Assembly: GCA_017484235.1 (NCBI GenBank)
Contig: JAFUTM010000242.1
Coordinates: forward strand, 1-7,595
Reading direction: 5' to 3'
Source of the DNA: Selenomonadaceae bacterium
GTDB lineage: Bacteria > Bacillota > Negativicutes > Selenomonadales > Selenomonadaceae
Length of the DNA stretch: 7,595 bases
Shown: one piece after another, positions 1-6,202 of the stretch
How positions within the stretch are numbered: position 1 is the first letter of the stretch
Layout of the letters: each line of letters opens with the position of its first letter
Position numbers and translations under genes: made by a program
Notes under the pieces: generated by a model
The model's input: the letters and a program-made list of their open reading frames with translations, nothing else
What the model was told of the DNA's origin: nothing
Databases searched by the model: none

Positions 1-1524
1 ATTAGAATTAAAATCCGCATTGGTGCTGTCAGTATCATCATAAACATCAGAATTTGAGCTTAAATCTGTATTATAATCTTCATCTTGAGAATCATTATTC
101 AGATTGACAAAATCATCATCTTGGAGATCATTTAAACTATTAAAATAATTATCATCATTGAAACCATTTACATCATCATTATTAACAACTTCACCAGAAT
201 TAATATTTTCTGACTCCTCCATTTGCTCGTTGTTTTCAACTGATTCATTAATGGCAGCTTCATTATTCGACAAATGACTGTTTGATAAATTAGTAGGAAA
301 GTCAATGATTTTATTGTTAATTGGTTTATTCTGAGTTGGCTGCTCTGGTTGGACAATCTGATTTACAGATTCTAATAACTTATTAGGATTAGGATTTTTG
401 TCCTGTATTATGGGTTTAATCTCATATTCAACCGGTACAGCCGTTTTTGGCAAAGCTGCTAATGGAATGGAGACAAATTTTAAAAGTGCCGCTTCAAATA
501 TTACTTCCGGTATTCCAGAACCTTGCATTTCAATGACGGCCTGCCTCAATTGAGAAATTAATTCATTGTAAACTGCCAATTCGTAAACTTTTTCCTGACC
601 ATTCGGCAAAGATGTAACTTTATCACGAAGCCTGGTTATAAGGGCTTCTGCAATGGTGCCCGCTGTGAGACCAGACTTAAAAGATTTAGCAATATTTTTA
701 ATCAGATTGAGCCTGTCTTTAGATATCGCTGATTCAATTATTTCATCTAAATCAGAATCTGAAACCAGGCCAAGAGTATTTTCTACCATTTCAACTGTTA
801 ATGAATCCGTGCCCATCATTGAATAGCACTGATCAAAATAAGTAAGTGAATCACGCATTGAGCCTTTGGCAAGACGCGCAATCTTAGCTGCGGCTGAATC
901 TTCAATGGATATGTCTAATCTTTTTGCAATTCTGATAAGGTGTTCTTTAATTATATCGGGTGGAATCAACTTAAAATTTAAAATCTGACAGCGTGAACGA
1001 ATGGTCAGCGGCACCTTATTAAATTCAGTCGTTGCAAGAAAAAATATTACATTTTTCGGCGGTTCCTCAATAAGTTTTAATATAGAATTAACCGCTTCAA
1101 ATGACAGCATATGTACCTCATCAATTATATACGTCTTGAATCTGGATTGAAGCGGTGCCAAATATGCAGTGGAAAGAAGTTTGCTGACATCTTCTACCGA
1201 ACGATTGGACGCAGCGTCAAATTCTATATTGTCAGGCGAACTTTTAAACGAACGGCAGGCGTCACACTCATTACAGGGAATAACACCAGTTGTTAATGGC
1301 TGCTTATGTTCTTTAGCATTGTAAACTCTATCACAATTAATTGCACGAGCGAGTATCCTGGCGGTGGAAGTTTTGCCCGTTCCGCGTGTGCCGACGAGTA
1401 AATATGCATGAGAGAGACGATCTTGATTTATTGCACGAGCCAGCGAATTGCTGATATGATCCTGTCCTACAAGCTGGGCAAGATTTTTAGGTCTCGCTCT
1501 GGTATATAGTGCCTCGTAAGCCAC
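1..1524 (-). CDS. dnaX: DNA polymerase III subunit gamma/tau (5' part; 3' end beyond window)
   Basis: DnaX is the ATPase subunit of the bacterial clamp loader, which opens and loads the beta clamp and ties the polymerase cores together at the fork. I read 508 codons without a stop to the left edge, so the C-terminus is missing. Visible AAA+ features: Walker A GTRGTGKTS (residues 45-53), four zinc-ligand cysteines (C64, C84, C87, C90), Walker B IIDEVH (133-138), sensor 1 FFLATTE (161-167), the SRC motif (177-179) and sensor 2 GSMRDS (221-226). Domain III (clamp-loader collar) extends to about residue 355. After that comes a low-complexity linker that becomes strongly Asn/Asp-rich from about 441 and has no Lys or Arg after residue 405. 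The start is GTG: AAAGGAG lies 8 bases upstream and an in-frame TAG blocks any earlier start. The gene follows SRP RNA, a common Firmicutes arrangement. Identity is certain; whether a short gamma form is made is not visible. Confidence 0.97.
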   Translation of the reverse strand, partial: MAYEALYTRARPKNLAQLVGQDHISNSLARAINQDRLSHAYLLVGTRGTGKTSTARILARAINCDRVYNAKEHKQPLTTGVIPCNECDACRSFKSSPDNIEFDAASNRSVEDVSKLLSTAYLAPLQSRFKTYIIDEVHMLSFEAVNSILKLIEEPPKNVIFFLATTEFNKVPLTIRSRCQILNFKLIPPDIIKEHLIRIAKRLDISIEDSAAAKIARLAKGSMRDSLTYFDQCYSMMGTDSLTVEMVENTLGLVSDSDLDEIIESAISKDRLNLIKNIAKSFKSGLTAGTIAEALITRLRDKVTSLPNGQEKVYELAVYNELISQLRQAVIEMQGSGIPEVIFEAALLKFVSIPLAALPKTAVPVEYEIKPIIQDKNPNPNKLLESVNQIVQPEQPTQNKPINNKIIDFPTNLSNSHLSNNEAAINESVENNEQMEESENINSGEVVNNDDVNGFNDDNYFNSLNDLQDDDFVNLNNDSQDEDYNTDLSSNSDVYDDTDSTNADFNSN

Positions 1525-1532
1525 AGACTCGT

Positions 1533-1539
1533 CTCCTTT
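1533..1539 (-). promoter_or_regulatory. Ribosome binding site of dnaX
   Basis: AAAGGAG on the minus strand, 8 bases before the GTG codon. It decides the GTG start because no ATG lies in frame between it and the upstream in-frame TAG. Confidence 0.8.
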
Positions 1540-1549
1540 CGATAATAAA

Positions 1550-1698
1550 AATTTCAGCTATCAGTGCAAAGGACTCGTCCTAAATCCGAAACAGGCGGTG
1601 TTGCAAGAAACTCTCGTTGCTGCACATGCCCTGGCGAGATTGCCAACTCCGATAATACTGTTCGGCAAAACCAATCCTCTGCACTCATGGCTGAAATT
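1550..1698 (-). repeat. Outer inverted repeat enclosing SRP RNA (precursor stem)
   Basis: AATTTCAGC (minus strand, 1698-1690) is perfectly complementary to GCTGAAATT (1558-1550), nine pairs lying outside the SRP terminal stem and separated from it by short unpaired stretches. The downstream arm runs into a T-rich stretch (1541-1553). Such a stem could be a processing site for a double-strand-specific RNase, or a weak terminator between SRP RNA and dnaX. The pairing is seen; both roles are inference. Confidence 0.55.
1563..1685 (-). ncRNA. ffs: Signal recognition particle RNA, small bacterial (4.5S-like) type
   Basis: The SRP RNA binds Ffh and targets nascent membrane proteins to FtsY. It was recognised by position (between tRNA-Ser and dnaX) and by structure. 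A terminal stem pairs 1675-1684 with 1564-1573 (GTGCAGAGGA with TCCTTTGCAC). The 5' arm TTGGTTTTGCCGAAC and 3' arm TGTTTCGGATTTAGGACGAG resemble the matching arms of E. coli 4.5S RNA. The Ffh-binding domain IV is at 1612-1639: a UCUCG/CGAGA helix, then CCAGG (1630-1634) facing AGCAA (1617-1621), the SRP symmetric loop. The apex between them is GCAUGUGC, giving two G-C pairs and an AUGU loop rather than the usual GGAA tetraloop. There is no Alu-type extension as in Bacillus. Exact ends are uncertain because flanking complementarity extends the stem to 1550-1698. The short reading frame overlapping this RNA is not a gene. Confidence 0.85.
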
Positions 1699-1720
1699 AA
1701 TGTCTAAATTATAATAAAAC

Positions 1721-1812
1721 TGGCGGAGAGTGAGGGATTCGAACCCTCGAGACGCTATCAACGCCTACACGATTTCCAGTCGTGCTCCTTCGACCAGCTC
1801 GGACAACTCTCC
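1721..1812 (-). tRNA. tRNA-Ser (anticodon GGA)
   Basis: A 92-base class II tRNA. The acceptor stem GGAGAGT pairs with ACTCTCC, followed by G and an encoded CCA end (1721-1723). The anticodon stem CACGA/TCGTG encloses the loop CTGGAAA, with anticodon GGA at 1775-1777, reading UCC and UCU. A long variable arm, typical of serine tRNAs, and a T arm with GGTTCGAATCC are present. It is transcribed from the consensus promoter just upstream, with a predicted leader of only about 8 bases, and is followed after about 22 bases by SRP RNA. Confidence 0.98.
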
Positions 1813-1826
1813 GTTGAAACGTAGAC

Positions 1827-1855
1827 ATTATATCAGTTAATCGTTTAAGTGTCAA
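1827..1855 (-). promoter_or_regulatory. Consensus sigma-A promoter for tRNA-Ser / SRP RNA
   Basis: The -35 box TTGACA (1850-1855), 17-base spacer and -10 box TATAAT (1827-1832) match the consensus exactly, and a TG one base before the -10 makes it an extended -10. The predicted start is near 1820, about 8 bases before the tRNA. The -35 box contains the TGA stop codon of the upstream CheX-like gene, so the gene end and the promoter share bases. Confidence 0.9.
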
Positions 1856-2673
1856 GTGATTTTATCGAAAATTTCCTGCTTGCTAATATAAATATAAAAT
1901 TTACCAATATCAGAAGTTAAGGCAATACTTTCAATATCGCCAAAGGTGGTTCCAAAACGCGGCGGCTCTGGTTCTTCGTCCAGCCCTTTAGTTACAGCAA
2001 CTTTAACTACGAAATGACCGGTAAACACATTTAAGAGTTCAGAAATTGCATCGTAAGCGTCTTCGCTCATTTCGACATATGAATCATAACGCGTGGCAAG
2101 TTGTATAAATATATCTTCACTTGCAAAAAGTCCAATTACAACTGGAACTTCACCAATAATTTTTACACTTGCGCCCATTCGGATTTTATTTTCAATATCT
2201 GTTGGCGGCAGAATTACTATATTAGATTCCAACGTTTCTGACAAAAAATCATGAAAATTACGAATAACATCAACAGCCAACGGAAAATCCACACTGAATC
2301 TGGTTTTTAGGTTTTCATAATAATTAGTTATTGCCGATTCAATTGGTGGAATTTCCAACTTATGATATTCATCAAGAATACGCTCCAACTCGGCATAATT
2401 TGCAATACCATTATCAATTAAACCTTGAGCAAAAGCGAGTGACTGACCGTCTTTGAGTTCTAAGGCACGAGCTGCCTGTCTCGGAGTGATTAACGTTCGG
2501 ATAAATTCATCATCTTGGCTTGTCATCTCATCAGCCGATATAAGCTGTAAAAATAGTGCTTCGGTTGCAAGAGTTGGCGTTGAGTTTTTTGCCATTTTAA
2601 TTAGATCATTAATTTGAGTTTCGTTAAATATAGAATTGTTGAAAGTAAATTGCCCAAAGTCGTGGCTTTTCAT
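1852..2673 (-). CDS. CheX/CheC-type phosphatase-like protein with unrecognised N-terminal domain
   Basis: A 273-residue soluble protein with no signal peptide or membrane segment. The C-terminal half (about 125-273) looks like the CheC/CheX/FliY fold, a family that dephosphorylates CheY-like receivers. It carries the family signature at residues 211-219, SELLNVFTG, with the E-x-x-N pair E212 and N215 in the expected helix and a following glycine. The GASVKIIGEVPVVIGLFAS stretch (167-185) fits the preceding beta strands. The N-terminal 120 residues are mostly helical; residues 62-105 (TPRQAARALELKDG.., then LIDNGIANYAELERILDEY) loosely recall a helical two-hit domain such as that at the N-terminus of GspE-type proteins, but I cannot name it. 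The ATG overlaps the stop codon of the receiver gene by one base (TAATG), with GAGGAG 8 bases upstream, so the two are probably translationally coupled. Phosphatase activity is inferred; such domains may also act as adaptors. Confidence 0.72.
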   Translation of the reverse strand: MKSHDFGQFTFNNSIFNETQINDLIKMAKNSTPTLATEALFLQLISADEMTSQDDEFIRTLITPRQAARALELKDGQSLAFAQGLIDNGIANYAELERILDEYHKLEIPPIESAITNYYENLKTRFSVDFPLAVDVIRNFHDFLSETLESNIVILPPTDIENKIRMGASVKIIGEVPVVIGLFASEDIFIQLATRYDSYVEMSEDAYDAISELLNVFTGHFVVKVAVTKGLDEEPEPPRFGTTFGDIESIALTSDIGKFYIYISKQEIFDKIT

Positions 2674-3197
2674 TAGACAGACTCCTCAATTTTATCTGAG
2701 TTGATATTTTCTGCTGAGTTTTGTTGAGCTTCTTCCAACATTTTTTTCTTTTGCCTTTTAACCTTTGCACGTCTAATTGCTTCGACAGCTTTTACAATTT
2801 GTTCTTTAGTGTATGGTTTTTGAATAAAATCAATTGCGCCCATTTTAAGAGTCTGCATCAATTTTTGCGGCGTTCCAGCAGAGGAAAGCATAACAATTGG
2901 AACATCAGGGCTGACTTCACGTATTACTTGAAGTGCTTCTATACCGCCAACTTCAGGCATAACAATATCCAAAATGACACCGTCCGGCTCATCTTCGAGG
3001 TCGCGCATTATTGCCTCTTTGCCGTTCGCTGCTTCAACTACTTCGCAATTGAGTTTTTCAAGTTCTTCACGGAGCTTTTTACGCAAAAGCCTGGAGTCGT
3101 CACTTATTAAAAGGCGAAGTTTATCGTTATCAATTTTAGCCGGCGTACCGTTTGAAGTTTGACCATCTATGTTGGGATTTGTGTTGTTATTTTCCAT
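2673..3197 (-). CDS. Stand-alone CheY-like response regulator (receiver domain only)
   Basis: A 174-residue protein with a single receiver domain at about 27-145 and no DNA-binding or enzymatic output domain. The acid pocket is D33/D34, the phosphoacceptor D77 (ILDIVMP), the switch Ser S106 (MLSSAG) and the conserved lysine K127 (QKPYT), so all key residues are present. A Asn-rich, presumably disordered N-terminal extension (1-25) and a tail that is first basic (RRAKVKRQKKK, 142-152) then acidic flank it. I chose the ATG at 3197 because AGGAGGA lies 7 bases upstream; a GTG nine codons earlier has no ribosome site. It is first in a two-gene unit with the CheX-like protein, which suggests that its phosphorylated form is that protein's substrate or partner. 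No histidine kinase or flagellar gene is in the window, so the pathway (chemotaxis, motility or another) is unknown. Confidence 0.92.
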   Translation of the reverse strand: MENNNTNPNIDGQTSNGTPAKIDNDKLRLLISDDSRLLRKKLREELEKLNCEVVEAANGKEAIMRDLEDEPDGVILDIVMPEVGGIEALQVIREVSPDVPIVMLSSAGTPQKLMQTLKMGAIDFIQKPYTKEQIVKAVEAIRRAKVKRQKKKMLEEAQQNSAENINSDKIEESV

Positions 3198-3204
3198 TGT
3201 TTTA

Positions 3205-3211
3205 TCCTCCT
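3205..3211 (-). promoter_or_regulatory. Ribosome binding site of the response regulator
   Basis: AGGAGGA on the minus strand, 7 bases before the ATG at 3197. It fixes this start over the upstream in-frame GTG at 3224. Confidence 0.85.
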
Positions 3212-3241
3212 GTTGACAATGCACATTACATTTACCGTTTC

Positions 3242-3271
3242 ATTTTATCATTTATGCTAAAATCGTGTCAA
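3242..3271 (-). promoter_or_regulatory. Sigma-A promoter for the receiver / CheX-like unit
   Basis: The -35 box TTGACA (3266-3271), an 18-base spacer and the -10 box TAAAAT (3242-3247), preceded by TGA, form an extended -10. The predicted start is near 3235, leaving a leader of about 38 bases before the response regulator. It lies immediately after the zapA terminator, so this unit is probably transcribed independently of pheT-zapA. Confidence 0.82.
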
Positions 3272-3278
3272 GTTTTTT

Positions 3279-3315
3279 ATAAAAATAGGACAGAGTTTAA
3301 AATTTTTCTCTGTCC
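3279..3315 (-). terminator. Rho-independent terminator after zapA
   Basis: GGACAGAG (3315-3308) pairs perfectly with CTCTGTCC (3295-3288) across a 12-base AT-only loop, and TATTTTTAT follows on the minus strand. It lies about 25 bases after the zapA stop and just before the promoter of the next unit, ending the phe operon. Confidence 0.85.
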
Positions 3316-3340
3316 ATTTATATATTCAAAAATCATTTTA

Positions 3341-3643
3341 TTATTTATTTTCGTCCAAAAGTTCAAGAAGCTCATCATAATCTTTTTTGAGCTGATAATA
3401 ATCTTCGGCCAGTTTAAGTGCAGTAAGTACAGCTATGCGGCTGCCGGCAAAAGTCCTGGCGTTCTGTTGGATAGATTTCATTGTACTGTCAACCATCTGT
3501 ACAATTTTTTTGAGACCTTCTTTGTCGTCGGTACGCAGTCGATAAATATCACCAAAAATTTCAACTTCAACGCGCTCTGCACCGCCGATCTTTTGTTTAG
3601 ATTGATTAGGTTGAACAGCTTGAGGATTTCGTTCATTCAACAA
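3341..3643 (-). CDS. zapA: Cell division protein ZapA
   Basis: ZapA binds FtsZ at midcell and promotes bundling of its filaments. The 100-residue length is normal for the family. Residues 25-65 match the N-terminal globular domain (VEVEIFGDIYRLRTDDKE, then a helix with MVDSTMKSI), and 68-98 match the C-terminal dimerisation helix (SRIAVLTALKLAEDYYQLKKD), a likely coiled coil. A 20-residue polar N-terminal extension precedes them. The start is TTG: an in-frame TGA lies directly before it and AGGTGAT just upstream, so either the TTG at 3643 or the one at 3640 is used. It begins 12 bases after the pheT stop, a coupling with pheT also seen in other Firmicutes, and is last in its operon before a strong terminator. 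Confidence 0.9.
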   Translation of the reverse strand: MLNERNPQAVQPNQSKQKIGGAERVEVEIFGDIYRLRTDDKEGLKKIVQMVDSTMKSIQQNARTFAGSRIAVLTALKLAEDYYQLKKDYDELLELLDENK

Positions 3644-3655
3644 TCATCACCTGCC

Positions 3656-6091
3656 TCAACTGCGAAGTTCGGCGTTGAATTGCTTCTTCACCGCAGCGAG
3701 TATTTTTGTAAAAGCGTCGTCTGCTTCTTCGTCAGTTAAAGTGCGATTAGTAGATTGAAATTTAATATTAAATGCAAGGCTCTTCTTATCAGCGGCAATT
3801 CGATCGCCGGTGTAGACATCAAACAGTGTCACGTCTTTAAAGAAGCCGCCGCCATTTTGAGCAATCGTCTTTTCAACGTCGCCAGCTGCAATATCTTTAT
3901 CGACCAAAACGGCTAAATCACGAGTAATTGCCGGATATTTAGGCAGTTGCTCATATTTAAAGTTTTTAGCTGTATATTTAAGAAGAGTCGCCACATCAGC
4001 TTCAAACATATACATCTTTTTAGGTATTCCAAATGCGTTTGCAACGGCTGGATGTACCTCACCGACAGTTGCAAGTACATCGCGACCTTTTTTGAAAACG
4101 GCAGTTTTGCCTGGATGCAGTGCAAAATGTTCGCCAGCTTCTACTGTATAACGATCAATAGCAATTACGTTAAAAAGTGTTTCGACAATACCTTTAGCAT
4201 CATAAAAATCAACTTCGTTGACATTTTGTGCCCAGCCTTTCGGTTCACGTCTGCCCATTATTAATCCGGCTAATTTAAGTACTTCTGTCGGCTGTTCAGT
4301 AATTGGCAATGCCTTTGGATAGAATACTGGCGCAACTTCAAACAAGCGGACATCTTCATTTTTGCGGCTGTAATTGCGTAATACGTTTTCCATTAAACTG
4401 GACAGCAGCGTTGTCCTCACTAAAGGATATTCGTCGGTCAATGGATTCATTATTGGTATAGCCTGACGGAGTTGACTGTCAGCAGGAACATTTAATTTGT
4501 CAAACATAGTTGGATTAGTAAAGCTGAAGGATAATTCCTCATTCATTCCAAGACTGACGAGTACAGATTTAATTTTATCAACAAAATTCTGCATATCGGA
4601 TTGATGACCTTGAGTGGTCTCACCAATTGGAAGCGTAGACGGAATGTTATCAAAGCCGTAGATACGTGCAATCTCTTCAGAAATATCTTCCATTAAAGTT
4701 ACATCACCGCGCCAGCTCGGCACTTTGACGGAGAGAGTTGGCAATTTTTTAGAAACAAATTCAAATCCTAACTTTGTGAGTATATCAATTATAGTTTCGG
4801 CCTCAATATTCGTTCCAAGTCGACTATTAATCTGCTCCGGCGTAAACTCAATTGTTACCTCAGCTTTTGGATTAGGATAAACATCTACAATACCTTTGCA
4901 GACAGTACAGGCACCCATATCCTGTAAAAACTGTGCAGCTCTGTCAAGTGCAAGAATCGTTTTACATTCGTCGACACCACGTTCAAAACGACCGGAAGCC
5001 TCACTATGCAGACCAACTGCGCGGCTCGTACGACGAATCGACGCGCTGTTAAAGCTTGCTGCCTCAAGTACAACCGTTTTAGTTTTTTCGGTAATTTCAG
5101 TCTCGAAACCGCCCATTACTCCAGCAAGACCAGCCGCCTTTTCCGCATCGGCAATGACAAGTTCACCGCCCTTTGCAAGTCTATTGGAATCATCAAGCGT
5201 GTGCAGTTGCTCACCTTCAACGGCGCGACGGGCATTTAAAATATGACCGGTAATCTCATCATAATCATAAGCGTGCATTGGCTGACCAATTTCAACCATG
5301 ACAAAATTTGTTACGTCAACTACGTTATTAATTGCTCTGATACCAGCACCAGCCAGACGTTGCTGCATCCAATCCGGTGACGGACCAAGTTTAACATTTT
5401 TTAAAACACGCGCTGAAAATCTGCTGCAAAGATCCGGCGCATCAATTTGAATTTTAATTAAATCTTTAGCATCGTTTTTATCATCTTCGTTGACTATAAT
5501 CGTTGGCAAAGTCGGAATTTGATTGGTTAAGATTGACGCTTCGTGTATTAATCCAAAAACACTAAAGCAGTCGCCGCGATTAGCTGTAAGTTCAAATTCT
5601 AACACAACATCGTCAAGTCCAAGCACTTCTTTAGCCGGCACTCCAATCGGAGTATCTTCCGGTAAAATATAAATGCCCGTCTTTTGTTCTTCAGGCAAAT
5701 TTTCCAGGTCTAATTTAAGCTCATCAGCAGAGCATAACATACCATTTGAGGCAACGCCGCGCAGCTTGCCTTTAGAAATTTTTTGACCGTTCGGCAAATG
5801 AGCACCAACAAGTGCAACTGGTACAATTTGACCTTGTTTAACATTCGGTGCACCTGTTACAATCTGCAAAAGTTCATTCGTACCAACATTCATCTGACAA
5901 ACTTGTAAATGATCAGAATCAGGGTGAGATTCCAATTTTTCAATCTTGCCAGTGACAACTTTGTCTAAGCCTTCGTCGGCGTGAATGACGTTTTCAACCG
6001 GCACACCTGCCATTGTAAATTTATCGGCCAATTCCTCAGCCGTACAGTCTATTTTTATATAATCTTGCAACCATTTTGTTGAAACCTGCAA
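3656..6091 (-). CDS. pheT: Phenylalanine--tRNA ligase beta subunit
   Basis: The beta subunit of the alpha2-beta2 enzyme that charges tRNA-Phe; it binds the tRNA and carries the editing site that hydrolyses Tyr-tRNA-Phe. Its 811 residues are full length for the bacterial form. In order: an N-terminal segment, an EMAP-type OB-fold tRNA-binding domain at about 40-152 (HPDSDHLQVC, GAPNVKQGQ, SNGMLCS), the B3/B4 editing region at about 215-375 (NNVVDVTNFVMVEIGQPMHAYD without interruption of its key residues; LHSEASGRFERGVD), B5 at about 408-480 (PSWRGDVTLMEDISEEIARIYG), the catalytic-like core at 500-705, and the anticodon-binding FDX-ACB domain at 718-811 (YPAITRDLAVLV). The start is TTG at 6091 with TTGGAG 9 bases upstream. 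Unusually, pheS is not adjacent: two Uma2 genes and a short repeat array lie between. zapA follows 12 bases downstream. Confidence 0.98.
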   Translation of the reverse strand: MQVSTKWLQDYIKIDCTAEELADKFTMAGVPVENVIHADEGLDKVVTGKIEKLESHPDSDHLQVCQMNVGTNELLQIVTGAPNVKQGQIVPVALVGAHLPNGQKISKGKLRGVASNGMLCSADELKLDLENLPEEQKTGIYILPEDTPIGVPAKEVLGLDDVVLEFELTANRGDCFSVFGLIHEASILTNQIPTLPTIIVNEDDKNDAKDLIKIQIDAPDLCSRFSARVLKNVKLGPSPDWMQQRLAGAGIRAINNVVDVTNFVMVEIGQPMHAYDYDEITGHILNARRAVEGEQLHTLDDSNRLAKGGELVIADAEKAAGLAGVMGGFETEITEKTKTVVLEAASFNSASIRRTSRAVGLHSEASGRFERGVDECKTILALDRAAQFLQDMGACTVCKGIVDVYPNPKAEVTIEFTPEQINSRLGTNIEAETIIDILTKLGFEFVSKKLPTLSVKVPSWRGDVTLMEDISEEIARIYGFDNIPSTLPIGETTQGHQSDMQNFVDKIKSVLVSLGMNEELSFSFTNPTMFDKLNVPADSQLRQAIPIMNPLTDEYPLVRTTLLSSLMENVLRNYSRKNEDVRLFEVAPVFYPKALPITEQPTEVLKLAGLIMGRREPKGWAQNVNEVDFYDAKGIVETLFNVIAIDRYTVEAGEHFALHPGKTAVFKKGRDVLATVGEVHPAVANAFGIPKKMYMFEADVATLLKYTAKNFKYEQLPKYPAITRDLAVLVDKDIAAGDVEKTIAQNGGGFFKDVTLFDVYTGDRIAADKKSLAFNIKFQSTNRTLTDEEADDAFTKILAAVKKQFNAELRS

Positions 6092-6100
6092 ACTTAATCA

Positions 6101-6104
6101 CTCC
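6101..6104 (-). promoter_or_regulatory. Ribosome binding site of pheT (TTG start)
   Basis: GGAG on the minus strand, 9 bases before the TTG start codon. No ATG in frame lies near the conserved MQVSTKWLQDY N-terminus, so the TTG start is well supported. Confidence 0.7.
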
Positions 6105-6120
6105 AAACAATTTAATTAAT

Positions 6121-6192
6121 AATTAGGAATTATGAATGAGGAATGAGGAATTTTTTAAATTAAGAATTAAGCATTACGAATTACGAATTATA
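6121..6192 (-). repeat. Degenerate 7-bp tandem repeat array
   Basis: Read on the plus strand, the spacer between the second Uma2 gene and pheT falls into heptads: AATTAGG, AATTATG, AATGAGG, AATGAGG, AATTTTT, (TA), AATTAAG, AATTAAG, CATTACG, AATTACG, AATTATA. About ten units share an AATTANG consensus with one 2-base slip. The array does not code for anything visible and ends about 30 bases before the pheT start. Short heptameric tandem repeats are known from cyanobacteria and some other genomes; a role here is unknown. Confidence 0.7.
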
Positions 6193-6202
6193 AAATTGAT
6201 TT

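Noticed and set aside
921..925. Run of five A in dnaX as a programmed frameshift site for a gamma form
   Set aside because: It is shorter than the A AAA AAG heptamer, lies in the conserved ATPase region near residue 201 and not after domain III, and has no evident stimulatory hairpin.
1708..1713. TATAAT between tRNA-Ser and SRP RNA as a separate SRP promoter
   Set aside because: The spacing would suit an SRP start near 1701, but the sequences 16-18 bases upstream (inside the tRNA T arm and acceptor) do not resemble TTGACA. The upstream consensus promoter is sufficient.
1561..1761. Open frame on the minus strand across SRP RNA and the 3' part of tRNA-Ser
   Set aside because: It lies wholly within two structured RNA genes, whose identity explains the sequence.
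2673..3224. GTG start at 3224 for the response regulator
   Set aside because: It has no ribosome site, and the AGGAGGA site lies inside that extension directly before the ATG at 3197.
3152..3739. Long open frame on the plus strand opposite zapA and the promoter region
   Set aside because: It is antisense to zapA and also covers the terminator and promoter of the next unit; its Phe/Ile-rich translation has no recognisable family and no convincing ribosome site.
6187..6192. TATAAT in the heptad array as a pheT promoter
   Set aside because: No -35-like sequence lies 16-18 bases upstream, and the match arises from the AT-rich repeat itself.
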